A stretch of DNA of 64,000 bases from Pelagibacterales bacterium SAG-MED05 (GTDB taxonomy: Bacteria > Pseudomonadota > Alphaproteobacteria > Pelagibacterales > Pelagibacteraceae), in contig JACWDC010000003.1 of NCBI GenBank assembly GCA_014654415.1, positions 42,255 to 106,254 on the forward strand, given 5' to 3'. The position numbers and the translations under genes were made by a program. Under the pieces are notes generated by a model. That model was not told the DNA's origin and did no database searches. It worked only from the letters and a program-made list of their open reading frames with translations. Below, in pieces: positions 1-8,867 of the stretch (its first letter is position 1; the number at the start of each line of letters is the position of its first letter).

Positions 1-1506
1 ATTAAATTCTTTAGGAATTGTAAATCCATCTTTAGCCAATGATTCAACCAAAGCTAGATCTTTAGCTGAAAAAAAATATTTTCTATTTTTTTTAATTTTT
101 TTATATATTTTAATAAAATCTTTCTGGGCTTTTTTCTGATTTATCTCGTTTTTAAAATATTTCAATAATCTTGATCTATGCAAAATTTTGTCATCAAATT
201 TAATTTTTCCTAACTTTAATTCTTCTTCGCTAGTTATATTTTTTTGCACAACTTCTTTGTAAGATTCTGGAACATCATCAAGATTTATTTCTTTAAGCCG
301 ATCACTTAAAAATTGTGCAAAAATATTTGATAGATTGTCTTTTTGAAATAAGTCCTTAAGTAAAAACAATAATTTAATTTTATTTTCTTCATTATCTGAA
401 AGTAAATATTTTTGATAAATTAAAGCTCTGGCATCAATATTATCAAATGTTTGATAAGTGTCTTGGGCTTTTATCAAACTATTTAAATCAAAAGTAATAT
501 TGGAATAAATATTAAATATTTTTTCTTTGTCAAATTGATTTTGGTTGGCTGCGATCTCTAAGCTCTTTAATTTTTCTTTATCTCTGTCATCATCTAACTT
601 AATCAAATTGGCAGCATTTAAGTATTCCCATATTATCTTTTGTGTATTTTTTTTTGGTTCATATTTAAAATTTTTAATAGTCACACTTGAAAGATAAAAG
701 TTAAGCAAGTTATCATCTTTAATTTTTTTTGAAGTTTTGCTTGTCACGCCCAAAAGAAAATTTATTTTATCTTCAAAAAATTTATCTGACTGATTTTCTT
801 CTCTCAAAATATCAAATTGAAGCTGTGCTTCATTTTTCTTTTTATTAAAAACTAAGCAATAAATTTTAAACTTTTCTAAATATGAATCTTTTATATTTTT
901 ATCCAAAAAGTTTATTTTATTGCAGCCTTCTTTAATATTTGCTTGGGCTATACTATTATCAACCAAATATTGGATAAGTTTTTTTTTATTAGGAAAAGTA
1001 TTATTTTGTTTTAGAAATTTCTCTATCAGATCTATTCTTTTATTTTCTATCATCCAATCAATTTTTAAATTAACAAATTCTTTTTCATCCATTCCTTTGG
1101 GGGGATATGCAAAAGATAAAATTGTATTCTCGAATAATTTTGTAGCTGTATTTGAAAGTTGAATTTTATTAATTCTTTTAATGCTTGATCTAATATCCTC
1201 AGCTTCTGTTGTCGACCACATATTCAAATCAAAATCGTTTTCAGCAGGATCATAAATACCAAATATTTTTATATCTTGAGAAACTTTTGATATTTCATTT
1301 TCAATTTCAATATTGTTGTTAATTTGAGTTGGGATATTTATCTTGGGAGTTGCTGTTATATTGTTGCTATTAATATTTTGATTGGAATTAGAGTTTTCTT
1401 TATTTTCTTTGTTCCAAATATCTATTTCCTCTTCTGCATGCAAAGGCAGAAATGAAATAATTAAAATTAATAAGCTTATATATCTATTTAAGCTTATTAA
1501 TTTCAT
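1..1506 (-). CDS. Exported protein of unknown function (3' end beyond window)
   Basis: This long open frame is missing from the ORF track because it runs off the left edge; at least 502 codons are visible. The ATG at 1506 begins a Sec-type signal peptide: short basic start, hydrophobic core LLILIISFLPL, cleavage likely after HA, then an acidic start EEEIDIW. The mature part is Asn/Lys/Glu-rich and looks helical, with no catalytic motif I recognise. It overlaps the upstream 60-residue membrane protein by 23 bases, so the two are probably co-transcribed. I would expect a periplasmic or outer-membrane-associated protein; the function is unknown. Confidence 0.8.
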   Translation of the reverse strand, partial: MKLISLNRYISLLILIISFLPLHAEEEIDIWNKENKENSNSNQNINSNNITATPKINIPTQINNNIEIENEISKVSQDIKIFGIYDPAENDFDLNMWSTTEAEDIRSSIKRINKIQLSNTATKLFENTILSFAYPPKGMDEKEFVNLKIDWMIENKRIDLIEKFLKQNNTFPNKKKLIQYLVDNSIAQANIKEGCNKINFLDKNIKDSYLEKFKIYCLVFNKKKNEAQLQFDILREENQSDKFFEDKINFLLGVTSKTSKKIKDDNLLNFYLSSVTIKNFKYEPKKNTQKIIWEYLNAANLIKLDDDRDKEKLKSLEIAANQNQFDKEKIFNIYSNITFDLNSLIKAQDTYQTFDNIDARALIYQKYLLSDNEENKIKLLFLLKDLFQKDNLSNIFAQFLSDRLKEINLDDVPESYKEVVQKNITSEEELKLGKIKFDDKILHRSRLLKYFKNEINQKKAQKDFIKIYKKIKKNRKYFFSAKDLALVESLAKDGFTIPKEFN

Positions 1507-1666
1507 CAGTAATATCAATTTTATACTTTTGCTCAGGGCTAGGAAAATTTATTTTTTCAATTAAAAAAATTACCACAATCATAAAAATTAAAACCAAAAT
1601 TAATTTGATTAAAATTCTTCCTATAGAGCTTCCAATGCTTGGTTGTCGATTGTATTTCAGTTGCAT
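1484..1666 (-). CDS. Small single-pass membrane protein, 60 aa
   Basis: The ORF track starts this frame at 1810, inside aroK on the other strand. The likely true start is the ATG at 1666 (MQLKYNRQPS), giving 60 residues. There is one clear membrane segment at about residues 19-40 (ILIKLILVLIFMIVVIFLIE), a short basic N-terminus and a charged C-terminal tail. It is divergent from aroK with about 75 bases between them, and overlaps the start of the exported protein downstream by 23 bases, suggesting translational coupling. No strong Shine-Dalgarno is visible. Function not recognised. Confidence 0.6.
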   Translation of the reverse strand: MQLKYNRQPSIGSSIGRILIKLILVLIFMIVVIFLIEKINFPSPEQKYKIDITDEINKLK

Positions 1667-1740
1667 AGTAAAAAAAATATATTTAAACTCAAAAAATAAG
1701 ACATATTTATGATAAATCAAATTTAAAATTGGTAGCATAA

Positions 1741-2262
1741 TTGAAAAAAAACCTTTTATTAACTGGAATGATGGGTGTTGGTAAATCAACTGTAGGTAAA
1801 AAGCTTGCAAAAAAGCTAAAATTTAATTTTATCGATATTGATCAGATTATTGAAAAAAAAGAAAAAAGGACAATCAAAGAAATTTTTGAAGATAAAGGTG
1901 AAAATTATTTTAGAAAGATTGAAAAAAAAATTAGTCTTGAAGAACTAAAAAAGAGTAATTCAGTTATAGCTCTTGGTGGTGGAGCATTTATGAACTCATC
2001 AATTCGTAAAGAAGCAAAGAATTTCTCGATGAGTTTCTGGCTAGATCTTAACTTAAAGTCCCTATTAATTAGATTAAAAAATGTTAAAAAAAGACCTCTC
2101 CTTAATCAAGATAGCTTAGAACAATCAGTTAATAAAATTTACTCTGAAAGAAAGAAAATCTATAATAAATCTGACTTTAAAATTAAATGTAATTCAACGA
2201 ATGTTGATCAAATTGTAAATAAAATTATAAAATTATATGAAAATTCAGAAAATAAAATTTAA
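1741..2262 (+). CDS. aroK: Shikimate kinase
   Basis: Phosphorylates shikimate to shikimate 3-phosphate with ATP in the cytoplasmic chorismate pathway. The 173-residue length is normal for the family. The P-loop GMMGVGKST lies at residues 9-17, an FIDID motif (shikimate and Mg site) near residue 30, and the substrate-binding ALGGGAF near residue 78. Translation appears to begin at TTG (1741): the P-loop is only nine residues in and no ATG precedes it in frame. Its end overlaps aroB by 26 bases, forming an aroK-aroB pair as in many proteobacteria. Confidence 0.93.
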   Translation: MKKNLLLTGMMGVGKSTVGKKLAKKLKFNFIDIDQIIEKKEKRTIKEIFEDKGENYFRKIEKKISLEELKKSNSVIALGGGAFMNSSIRKEAKNFSMSFWLDLNLKSLLIRLKNVKKRPLLNQDSLEQSVNKIYSERKKIYNKSDFKIKCNSTNVDQIVNKIIKLYENSENKI

Positions 2263-3349
2263 AAATTTAAATAAAGATTATTCTATATTAATCGGAAATA
2301 ATATTTTAAAAATATTATCATTAAAAGTTAACTCTCTTTGTCCACAGACAAAAAAAATAGCTTTAATTTTTGATAAAGGTGTTCCTTCCAAATATAAAAA
2401 AATTATATTAAAAAATTTAAAGAAGTATGAAGTTTATGTTTATAATTTCAATGCAAATGAAAAAACAAAGTCAATAAAGTCAGTAACTTTTCTATTAAAC
2501 AAATTGCTCTTAAAAAATTTTAATAGATCAGATTTAATTATTGGAATAGGTGGAGGAATTACAGGTGATTTCAGTGGATTTGTTGCAAGCATTTTAAAGA
2601 GAGGTATAAATTTTATAAGTATACCCACAACATTATTATCTCAAGTGGATGCTGCTGTAGGAGGAAAAACTGGAGTTAATTCTAAGTATGGTAAAAATTT
2701 AATAGGATCTTTTTCTCAACCAAAATTAGTAATTAGCGATACATCTTTTTTAAAAAGTCTGCCAAGAAAAGAAATGATATGTGGTTATGCAGAAATATTA
2801 AAGCATGCGGTTATAAATGATAAAAAATTTTTCAACTGGTTAAAATTAAATACAAAATATATTTTTTCCCATCATTCAAAGAAATTAATTTATGCTATAA
2901 AAAAAAGTTGTAATATTAAATTATTTTTTGTTAATAAAGACGTTAATGAAAAAAATTTAAGAATGATTCTCAATTTTGGTCATACTTTTGCTCACGCCAT
3001 TGAAGTAAAAAATAATTACTCAAAAAATACTACACATGGTGAAGCTGTTCTCGCAGGCATGATTTTGGCTACAAAACTCTCAGTAATAAAAAAAGTTTGT
3101 AATAAAAAAACTTTGAAGGATCTTATGGGAATTTACAGAGCAAATAATCTAAACTATTCATTTAACAAATATACAACGACCAAAGAAATCAATAAATTAA
3201 TTCCTTATTTAAAAAATGATAAAAAAAATGATGATGAAAAAATAAATTTTATATTGTTAAATAACATTGGTAAAACAACTTTGCCTAACAAATGCAAAAT
3301 TTCTATTAATGAATTAAAAAAACTTGTTAAGCTCTTTACTCAATACTAA
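2237..3349 (+). CDS. aroB: 3-dehydroquinate synthase
   Basis: Converts DAHP to 3-dehydroquinate, the second step of the shikimate pathway, using NAD and a divalent metal. At 370 residues it is full length. Visible signatures are the glycine-rich NAD site IGIGGGITGDFSGF (about residues 101-114), IPTTLLSQVDAAVGGKTGVN (about 128-147), the metal-site region AEILKHAVIND, GHTFAHAIE and THGEAVLAGM. It overlaps the end of aroK by 26 bases, and its own end overlaps the convergent bolA by 14 bases, so no terminator separates the two strands. Confidence 0.95.
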   Translation: MKIQKIKFKNLNKDYSILIGNNILKILSLKVNSLCPQTKKIALIFDKGVPSKYKKIILKNLKKYEVYVYNFNANEKTKSIKSVTFLLNKLLLKNFNRSDLIIGIGGGITGDFSGFVASILKRGINFISIPTTLLSQVDAAVGGKTGVNSKYGKNLIGSFSQPKLVISDTSFLKSLPRKEMICGYAEILKHAVINDKKFFNWLKLNTKYIFSHHSKKLIYAIKKSCNIKLFFVNKDVNEKNLRMILNFGHTFAHAIEVKNNYSKNTTHGEAVLAGMILATKLSVIKKVCNKKTLKDLMGIYRANNLNYSFNKYTTTKEINKLIPYLKNDKKNDDEKINFILLNNIGKTTLPNKCKISINELKKLVKLFTQY

Positions 3350-3590
3350 TTTCTAAAGCATGAATTTTAGTTTTCAGATCTTCTTTTAAAAGATTCATAA
3401 TTAATTTTTGAGCACTCAATCTTGATATCGATTTAAGATACAAAGATTTTATTTTTAAATGTAAATGATATTTTTCTTCAGAAAAAAATTTATGCCCCTT
3501 ATGTTTTTGTGAGTTGTCAATAATTTCTAATTTTTCAAAATTAATTTTTTCTTTTAATTTTTTTTCAATATCTTTAAAATAATTTTCCAT
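3336..3590 (-). CDS. bolA: BolA family protein
   Basis: The track opens this frame at 3701, but the family start is the ATG at 3590 (MENYFKDIEKKL), giving 84 residues. BolA proteins pair with monothiol glutaredoxins in iron-sulfur and iron homeostasis. The fold is recognisable from the N-terminal amphipathic helix, the HKGHKFFSEEKYHLHLKI stretch and the C-terminal helix up to KTKIHALEISI. It lies divergently 34 bases from the J-domain protein, an arrangement (bolA next to DnaJ-like, cobS, cobT) I know from other alphaproteobacteria. Which BolA subfamily is not decided. Confidence 0.85.
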   Translation of the reverse strand: MENYFKDIEKKLKEKINFEKLEIIDNSQKHKGHKFFSEEKYHLHLKIKSLYLKSISRLSAQKLIMNLLKEDLKTKIHALEISIE

Positions 3591-3624
3591 TTTAACAAAT
3601 TTACTATATAGAATTAGAATTAAT

Positions 3625-4140
3625 ATGAAAGTAATCTGTGATTGGAAAGACTGTAAAGAAATAGGCGCATATAAAGCACCTATTGAAAGAGATAATAGCA
3701 AAAAATTCAGATTACTTTGTTTAAATCATATAAAGATTTTTAATAAAAATTGGAATTATTTTGAAAATATGAATGATCAAGAAATAGAATTTTTTATAAA
3801 ATCAGATTTAACTTGGCATAAGTCTACTAAAAATTTTGGCTCTTCTGAAAATTTCTTCAATATTTTATGGAACAATGCTTTAGATGATAAGCTTAATATA
3901 TTCAAAAGCTCAAATTTTAAAGAATTCAAAAAAGCAAAAATTTCACGCACTGATAGAGACGCTCTTGAGGTTATGGAGATAAATGATGAGACAAAATGGG
4001 AGGAAATTCATGCAAAATTTAAAAGCCTTGTGAAAAAATATCATCCTGATAAAAACCAAGGAAATAAAAAGTTTGAAGATAAGCTTAAAAAAATCACATT
4101 AGCTTATAGTCAACTAAAAAAAACATTAGGGAAAAAATGA
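3625..4140 (+). CDS. J-domain (DnaJ-like) protein
   Basis: A 171-residue cytoplasmic protein with a C-terminal J domain: the last 65 residues include KYHPDKNQG, the HPD tripeptide needed to stimulate DnaK ATPase. The N-terminal 100 residues are not G/F-rich and lack the DnaJ zinc-finger repeats; they carry a CDWKDC pair and LLCLNHI that could bind a metal. Its stop overlaps the cobS start (ATGA), so the two are translationally coupled, pointing to a chaperone role for the CobS/CobT complex. That link is inference. Confidence 0.88.
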   Translation: MKVICDWKDCKEIGAYKAPIERDNSKKFRLLCLNHIKIFNKNWNYFENMNDQEIEFFIKSDLTWHKSTKNFGSSENFFNILWNNALDDKLNIFKSSNFKEFKKAKISRTDRDALEVMEINDETKWEEIHAKFKSLVKKYHPDKNQGNKKFEDKLKKITLAYSQLKKTLGKK

Positions 4141-5114
4141 GCACAGAACAATTTATTTCAAAACCAGATATGAAAATTTCTGTAAAACAAACTTTTGGTT
4201 TTGATAGTGAAATGCAGATCGATGCTTTTTCAAAAAAAAATGAATACGTGCCTAAAATAGACCCAGATTATAAATTTAACAAAGATACCACTCTAGCAAT
4301 TCTTGCTGGTTTTGCTTTTAATAAAAGAGTCCTTATTCAAGGTTATCATGGAACGGGTAAGTCAACTCATATTGAACAAGTGGCAGCCAGATTAAACTGG
4401 CCTTGTGTTAGAGTAAATTTAGATAGTCACATAAGCAGAATAGATTTAATTGGTAAAGATGCAATTGTATTAAAAGATAACAAACAAATCACAGAATTCA
4501 AAGAAGGCATATTACCTTGGTCAATCCAAAATCCAATGGCATTAGTTTTTGATGAATATGATGCAGGTCGACCTGATGTAATGTTTGTTATTCAAAGAGT
4601 TTTAGAAAGTGATGGTAAATTTACTTTATTAGATAAAAATAAAGTTTTAGAACAACATGATTTTTTTAGAATATTTGCAACAACAAATACTGTTGGGCTT
4701 GGAGACACTTCTGGGTTGTATCATGGAACACAGCAAATAAATCAAGGTCAGATGGATCGATGGAATATTGTTTCTGCTCTTAATTATCTGCCTTTTGAAA
4801 AAGAATTAGAAATAATTTTAGCTAAAAATAAAAAATTAAATAATAAAGAAGGTAAAGAAATATTATCTAATATGATTAAAGTTGCCGATCTCACGAGAAA
4901 AGGTTTTATGAATGGAGACATCTCAACGGTAATGAGTCCAAGAACTGTATTGCATTGGGCAGAAAACATGTCTATTTTTAAAGATCAGGGTTATGCTTTC
5001 AGAGTTACTTTTTTAAATAAATGTGATGATTTAGAAAAGAAAATCATATCTGAGTATTACCAAAGATGTTTTGGTGAAGACCTTCCAGAGTCTTCAATAA
5101 ACGTTACTTTATAA
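4137..5114 (+). CDS. cobS: CobS-type AAA+ ATPase (cobaltochelatase subunit family)
   Basis: A 325-residue MoxR-like AAA+ ATPase. In aerobic cobalamin synthesis CobS forms a ring with CobT that drives cobalt insertion by CobN. The Walker A motif GYHGTGKST is at residues 69-77, Walker B LVFDEYD around residue 136, and a sensor-1-like FRIFATTNT follows near residue 180. The N-terminal segment ([15 protein letters not shown]) is typical of CobS. It overlaps the J-domain gene by 4 bases and is followed after 4 bases by cobT. No cobN or other cobalamin gene is in the window, so the real substrate may differ. Confidence 0.92.
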   Translation: MSTEQFISKPDMKISVKQTFGFDSEMQIDAFSKKNEYVPKIDPDYKFNKDTTLAILAGFAFNKRVLIQGYHGTGKSTHIEQVAARLNWPCVRVNLDSHISRIDLIGKDAIVLKDNKQITEFKEGILPWSIQNPMALVFDEYDAGRPDVMFVIQRVLESDGKFTLLDKNKVLEQHDFFRIFATTNTVGLGDTSGLYHGTQQINQGQMDRWNIVSALNYLPFEKELEIILAKNKKLNNKEGKEILSNMIKVADLTRKGFMNGDISTVMSPRTVLHWAENMSIFKDQGYAFRVTFLNKCDDLEKKIISEYYQRCFGEDLPESSINVTL

Positions 5115-5118
5115 AAAA

Positions 5119-6912
5119 GTGGAAAAAAAGTCTGAAATACTAGAAAATTTTAAAATTGCCATTGGTTCTACAGTAAAATCTTTATCAAATTCTGAGGATG
5201 TGGAAGTTTCATTCGGTGATCAAAATTCTCAATCAAAAAATAATTCAATTAAATTGCCAGAGATTGAGCAAGTAAATAACAAAATCAATTATAGTCAAAT
5301 TAGAGCATTGGCAGACTCAAAGTCTCTTAAATTAAGATTTAGCGATGAAAAAACTTTTAAGACATATGAACCTCATGGAAACATCTCAAAGAAATTATAT
5401 AGAATTGCTGAAAAAATTAGATGTGAAAAACTAGGGTCAGATCAATTTAAGGGGGTAAAAAATAACATAGAAAAATATTACCAAGAAAGAACCAATTCTT
5501 TAGATCTTAAAAACAGTGAAGATAAAATAATAGAATCTTTTGAAAATTATTTAAGAGTTAAGTTCTTTGCATCAAAAAACAGCAAAGAATTAGAAAAAAA
5601 ACTTAAGACATATCAAAAAGATTTAAATGAAAAATTTAAAGGAAAAATTAAACAACTAAACAATTTAACTCATGATCAAGCTCAATATAACTCAATTATT
5701 TCAGATTTAATTTCAAATATGAATTTAGATGAAAATCTGGAAAAAGAGGAAAAAAATGAAGATAATAAAGAAAGACAACAAAAAGACCAAAAAAATCAGG
5801 ATCAAAAAACAAAAGAAAAAGAACAAGAACAACAAGAAATGTCTATAGATTCTGGTGTTCCAGACTTAGAGGATCAAGCTAAGGAATCAGATCAAGAAGT
5901 AGAAGAAATTGAAATAGAAGATAAGTCTCAATCTGATTTTAGAAAAAATATTAGAAACAGTTTAGGAGACCTTAAATACAAATCTTATACAGAAGAATTT
6001 GATGAAATAATTAAAGCAACAGACTTAGAAAATGAAGAAGAGCTCATCAGGCTAAGAAAAAATTTAGATCAACAATTATTGCAGCTTAAAAATTTTGTTT
6101 CTAAACTTGCCAATAAACTTCAAAGAAAACTTTTAGCAAAACAAAATAGATCTTGGAATTTTGATTTAGAAGAAGGTTTGTTAGATAATTCAAAATTACC
6201 AAGAATAATAATCGATCCTTTTAATTCGCTTTCGTTTAAAAAAGAAAAAGATATCGAATTTAAGGATACTTTAGTTACAATTTTAATTGATAATTCAGGT
6301 TCTATGAGAGGCAAACCAATTTCCGTGGCTGCTATTTGCGCAGACATACTTGCTAGAACTTTAGAACGCTGTTCTGTTAAAGTAGAAATTTTAGGATTTA
6401 CTACTAAACATTGGAAGGGAGGTTCGTCCAGAGAAAAATGGATGAAAAATGATAAACCAAATTTACCCGGTAGATTAAATGATCTAAGACATATAATTTA
6501 TAAATCAGCTGATATGCCTTGGAGACAAGAAAAAAATAATATGGGTTTGATGTTAAAAGAGGGCCTACTAAAAGAAAATATTGACGGGGAAGCTTTAAAA
6601 TGGGCTTACAATAAAATGTCTAAAAGAAAAGAAGAAAGAAAAATTTTGATGGTAATTTCAGATGGAGCTCCAGTTGATGACTCAACATTGTCAACTAATT
6701 CAAGTGACTATTTAGAAGCTAATTTAAAAAATACTGTTAAATGGATTGAAAACAGAACGAATATAGAATTGTTAGCCATCGGCATTGGTCATGATGTAAC
6801 TCGATATTATAATCAAGCAATTAAAATTACAGATGTGCAAGATTTAGGTGATGTGATGATTAATCAATTAACTGATCTTTTTGTTGAAAAAAATAAAAAA
6901 ACTCTACATTAA
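5119..6912 (+). CDS. cobT: CobT-type VWA-domain protein (cobaltochelatase subunit family)
   Basis: 597 residues starting with GTG. The N-terminal half is charged, the middle (about residues 205-275) is a Glu/Lys/Gln-rich low-complexity linker, and the C-terminal third is a von Willebrand A domain with the MIDAS motif IDNSGSMRG near residue 392 and ISDGAPVDD near residue 515. This is the standard CobT architecture; it partners CobS as a chelatase-like chaperone. It is four bases downstream of cobS, and its 3' end overlaps the convergent transporter gene by four bases. Confidence 0.92.
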   Translation: MEKKSEILENFKIAIGSTVKSLSNSEDVEVSFGDQNSQSKNNSIKLPEIEQVNNKINYSQIRALADSKSLKLRFSDEKTFKTYEPHGNISKKLYRIAEKIRCEKLGSDQFKGVKNNIEKYYQERTNSLDLKNSEDKIIESFENYLRVKFFASKNSKELEKKLKTYQKDLNEKFKGKIKQLNNLTHDQAQYNSIISDLISNMNLDENLEKEEKNEDNKERQQKDQKNQDQKTKEKEQEQQEMSIDSGVPDLEDQAKESDQEVEEIEIEDKSQSDFRKNIRNSLGDLKYKSYTEEFDEIIKATDLENEEELIRLRKNLDQQLLQLKNFVSKLANKLQRKLLAKQNRSWNFDLEEGLLDNSKLPRIIIDPFNSLSFKKEKDIEFKDTLVTILIDNSGSMRGKPISVAAICADILARTLERCSVKVEILGFTTKHWKGGSSREKWMKNDKPNLPGRLNDLRHIIYKSADMPWRQEKNNMGLMLKEGLLKENIDGEALKWAYNKMSKRKEERKILMVISDGAPVDDSTLSTNSSDYLEANLKNTVKWIENRTNIELLAIGIGHDVTRYYNQAIKITDVQDLGDVMINQLTDLFVEKNKKTLH

Positions 6913-7487
6913 ATTTTTCTTGCTTTAGAAATTCTATTCTCAGAAAAATCAGTAATTTTTGATAATAAAAGTCTAAAAGGTATTAACATTAATAAAGTTA
7001 TAAAAAACTTAACAGCTAAATCTCCAAATGCTAAAGAAACCCAAGAAATACCTGTTGAATAAAAAGCAATTGAAAAAAATAAAAAAGTATCAACTATTGA
7101 GCCAAAAACTGACGAGGTGAGTGGAGGAACATACCAAGATCTTTTTCGTAGCATACTAAAGATTGTTACATTCAAGTTCTGTGCAATAAAAAATGCAACA
7201 CCTGATCCAATAGCTATTCTAATAGAAATTATATCTGAAAAATTTGTAGAAATAAATAAAGTTAAAAACACACCAATAAAAAATCCTACATATACAACTT
7301 TTCTTGCTACAATTTTTCCATATGCTCGATTAGCTAAATCTGTAATTAAAAATGTAATTGGATAACTAAAAGCACCGTAAGTTAAGATTTTACTTAAACC
7401 AAAATATTGAATAGGAAATTGAACTAGATAATTTGAGGCAACTACTACCAAGCCCATTATAATTGATAGTTTATAAAAAAAACTCAT
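6909..7487 (-). CDS. Queuosine precursor transporter-type membrane protein (YhhQ/VUT family)
   Basis: 192 residues, with about six hydrophobic segments. The family pattern is visible: N-terminal [16 protein letters not shown], then [23 protein letters not shown] with the conserved ITDL..R.YG signature, and WVPP-like [22 protein letters not shown]. Members import queuosine precursors (preQ0/preQ1) for tRNA modification. No queuosine synthesis gene is in the window, so the substrate is inferred from the family. It lies 11 bases after rpmB on the same strand, possibly co-transcribed. Confidence 0.82.
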   Translation of the reverse strand: MSFFYKLSIIMGLVVVASNYLVQFPIQYFGLSKILTYGAFSYPITFLITDLANRAYGKIVARKVVYVGFFIGVFLTLFISTNFSDIISIRIAIGSGVAFFIAQNLNVTIFSMLRKRSWYVPPLTSSVFGSIVDTFLFFSIAFYSTGISWVSLAFGDLAVKFFITLLMLIPFRLLLSKITDFSENRISKARKI

Positions 7488-7498
7488 TACTTAAATAA

Positions 7499-7777
7499 CT
7501 AGCCTTTGGAATAAATAGAAGATTTTAGTTTCTTCACTTTTTTTGATAATTTTTTGCTTTTAGCTGACATAAGATATTTGTCTAGCCCACCTTTAAAATC
7601 TACAGTTCTTAAAGCGGCATTGGTTACATTTAATTTAATGTTCTTTTTAAGAATATCGCTTTTAAAAGTCACTTTTTTTAAATTAGGTAAGAATCTTCGC
7701 TTAGTTTTATTTTTGGCATGACTTACGTTATGACCTTTTAACGGTAAAACTCCTGTTAGTTCACATCTTTTGCTCAT
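7499..7777 (-). CDS. rpmB: 50S ribosomal protein L28
   Basis: A 92-residue basic protein of the large ribosomal subunit. The N-terminal block SKRCELTG, then NNVSHA-like HNVSHAKNKTKRRFLPNL, is diagnostic of L28. The C-terminal extension (KSKKLSKKVKKLKSS) is lysine-rich, as in alphaproteobacterial L28. It sits between pyrD upstream and the YhhQ-like transporter downstream on the minus strand; no partner L33 gene is adjacent. Confidence 0.96.
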   Translation of the reverse strand: MSKRCELTGVLPLKGHNVSHAKNKTKRRFLPNLKKVTFKSDILKKNIKLNVTNAALRTVDFKGGLDKYLMSAKSKKLSKKVKKLKSSIYSKG

Positions 7778-7818
7778 AATATTTTCCTAAGGCTATATAG
7801 TTCCTGCAAGATCACTGG

Positions 7819-8865
7819 TCAAGTGTTAATTCCAACAGCATCGCTTATATTTTTGATTTTATCATTCTTTAAAATTGAAATTAATTCTTTTTTAATTTCT
7901 TTTACTATTCCTGGGCCTTTATAAACCATACCTGTATATAATTGGATCACATCTGCTCCAGCGGTTATTTTTTCAAATGCACTTTTTCCAGAATCTATAC
8001 CTCCAACGCCAATAATAGTAATTTTTCTATTTAATTCTTTATAAAATTTTTTAATTAAATTTGTGGAAATGTCTTTTATGGGCTGCCCAGATAAGCCACC
8101 CGCTTCATCTTTTTTACTATCTAATAATTTCTCTCTATTTTGATTTGTAGTATTTGAGATAATAACTCCATTAATCTTATACTTTTTTATAATTTCCACA
8201 ATATTGCTTATTTCTTTTTCATCAATATCCGGTGAAAGTTTTATTATCAGAGGTTTATTAATATTTTTATTTTTTTTTAATTTATTCAATCCTTCTAATA
8301 ACTCTATCATTGAATTTTCTTCATGAAAGTCTCGCAAGCCTTCAGTGTTAGGGGATGAAATATTAATTGTTATATAATCTGCATAAGAATAAAGTCTAGA
8401 TAAACAAATATAAAAATCTTCTGATTTATTTTTGGTTTCTCGATTTGGACCAATATTAATTCCTAGAATTCCCTGGGGTTTATTTTCATTAATTCTCCGA
8501 GCAACTATTTCTGATCCATGGTTATTAAATCCAAGTCTATTAATTAAAGCTTCATCTTTTTCTAATCTAAAAATTCTTGGTTTGGGGTTACCTAGCTGTT
8601 TTTTAGGTGTAATTGTCCCTACCTCTACAAAACCAAACCCTAGTCTAAAAATTGAATTGTAAACTTCAGCACTCTTATCAAAACCAGCAGCTAAACCAAT
8701 TGGGTTTTTAATTTTTTTGTTAAACAAATTTGTTTCTAATAATTCTTCTTGTTTAACTCTAAAAAAACTTTCAGGTAAAAAATTTGCTTTAAGTGATTTG
8801 ATCGCTAGATCATGAGCTGTCTCTGGATCTAATGAAAAAATATAAGGTTTTAAAATTGAAAACAT
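7819..8865 (-). CDS. pyrD: Dihydroorotate dehydrogenase (quinone), class 2
   Basis: Oxidises dihydroorotate to orotate in pyrimidine synthesis, passing electrons to quinone at the membrane. The 348-residue length and N-terminal helical segment (PYIFSLDPETAHDLAI) mark the class 2 enzyme. Active-site block NISSPNTEGLR holds the catalytic serine; FMN contacts include AAGFDKSAE, VGTITPKKQ and IGVGGIDSG. It starts two bases after the LysRS stop, so the two are likely one transcript. Confidence 0.95.
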   Translation of the reverse strand: MFSILKPYIFSLDPETAHDLAIKSLKANFLPESFFRVKQEELLETNLFNKKIKNPIGLAAGFDKSAEVYNSIFRLGFGFVEVGTITPKKQLGNPKPRIFRLEKDEALINRLGFNNHGSEIVARRINENKPQGILGINIGPNRETKNKSEDFYICLSRLYSYADYITINISSPNTEGLRDFHEENSMIELLEGLNKLKKNKNINKPLIIKLSPDIDEKEISNIVEIIKKYKINGVIISNTTNQNREKLLDSKKDEAGGLSGQPIKDISTNLIKKFYKELNRKITIIGVGGIDSGKSAFEKITAGADVIQLYTGMVYKGPGIVKEIKKELISILKNDKIKNISDAVGINT

Positions 8866-8867
8866 AA

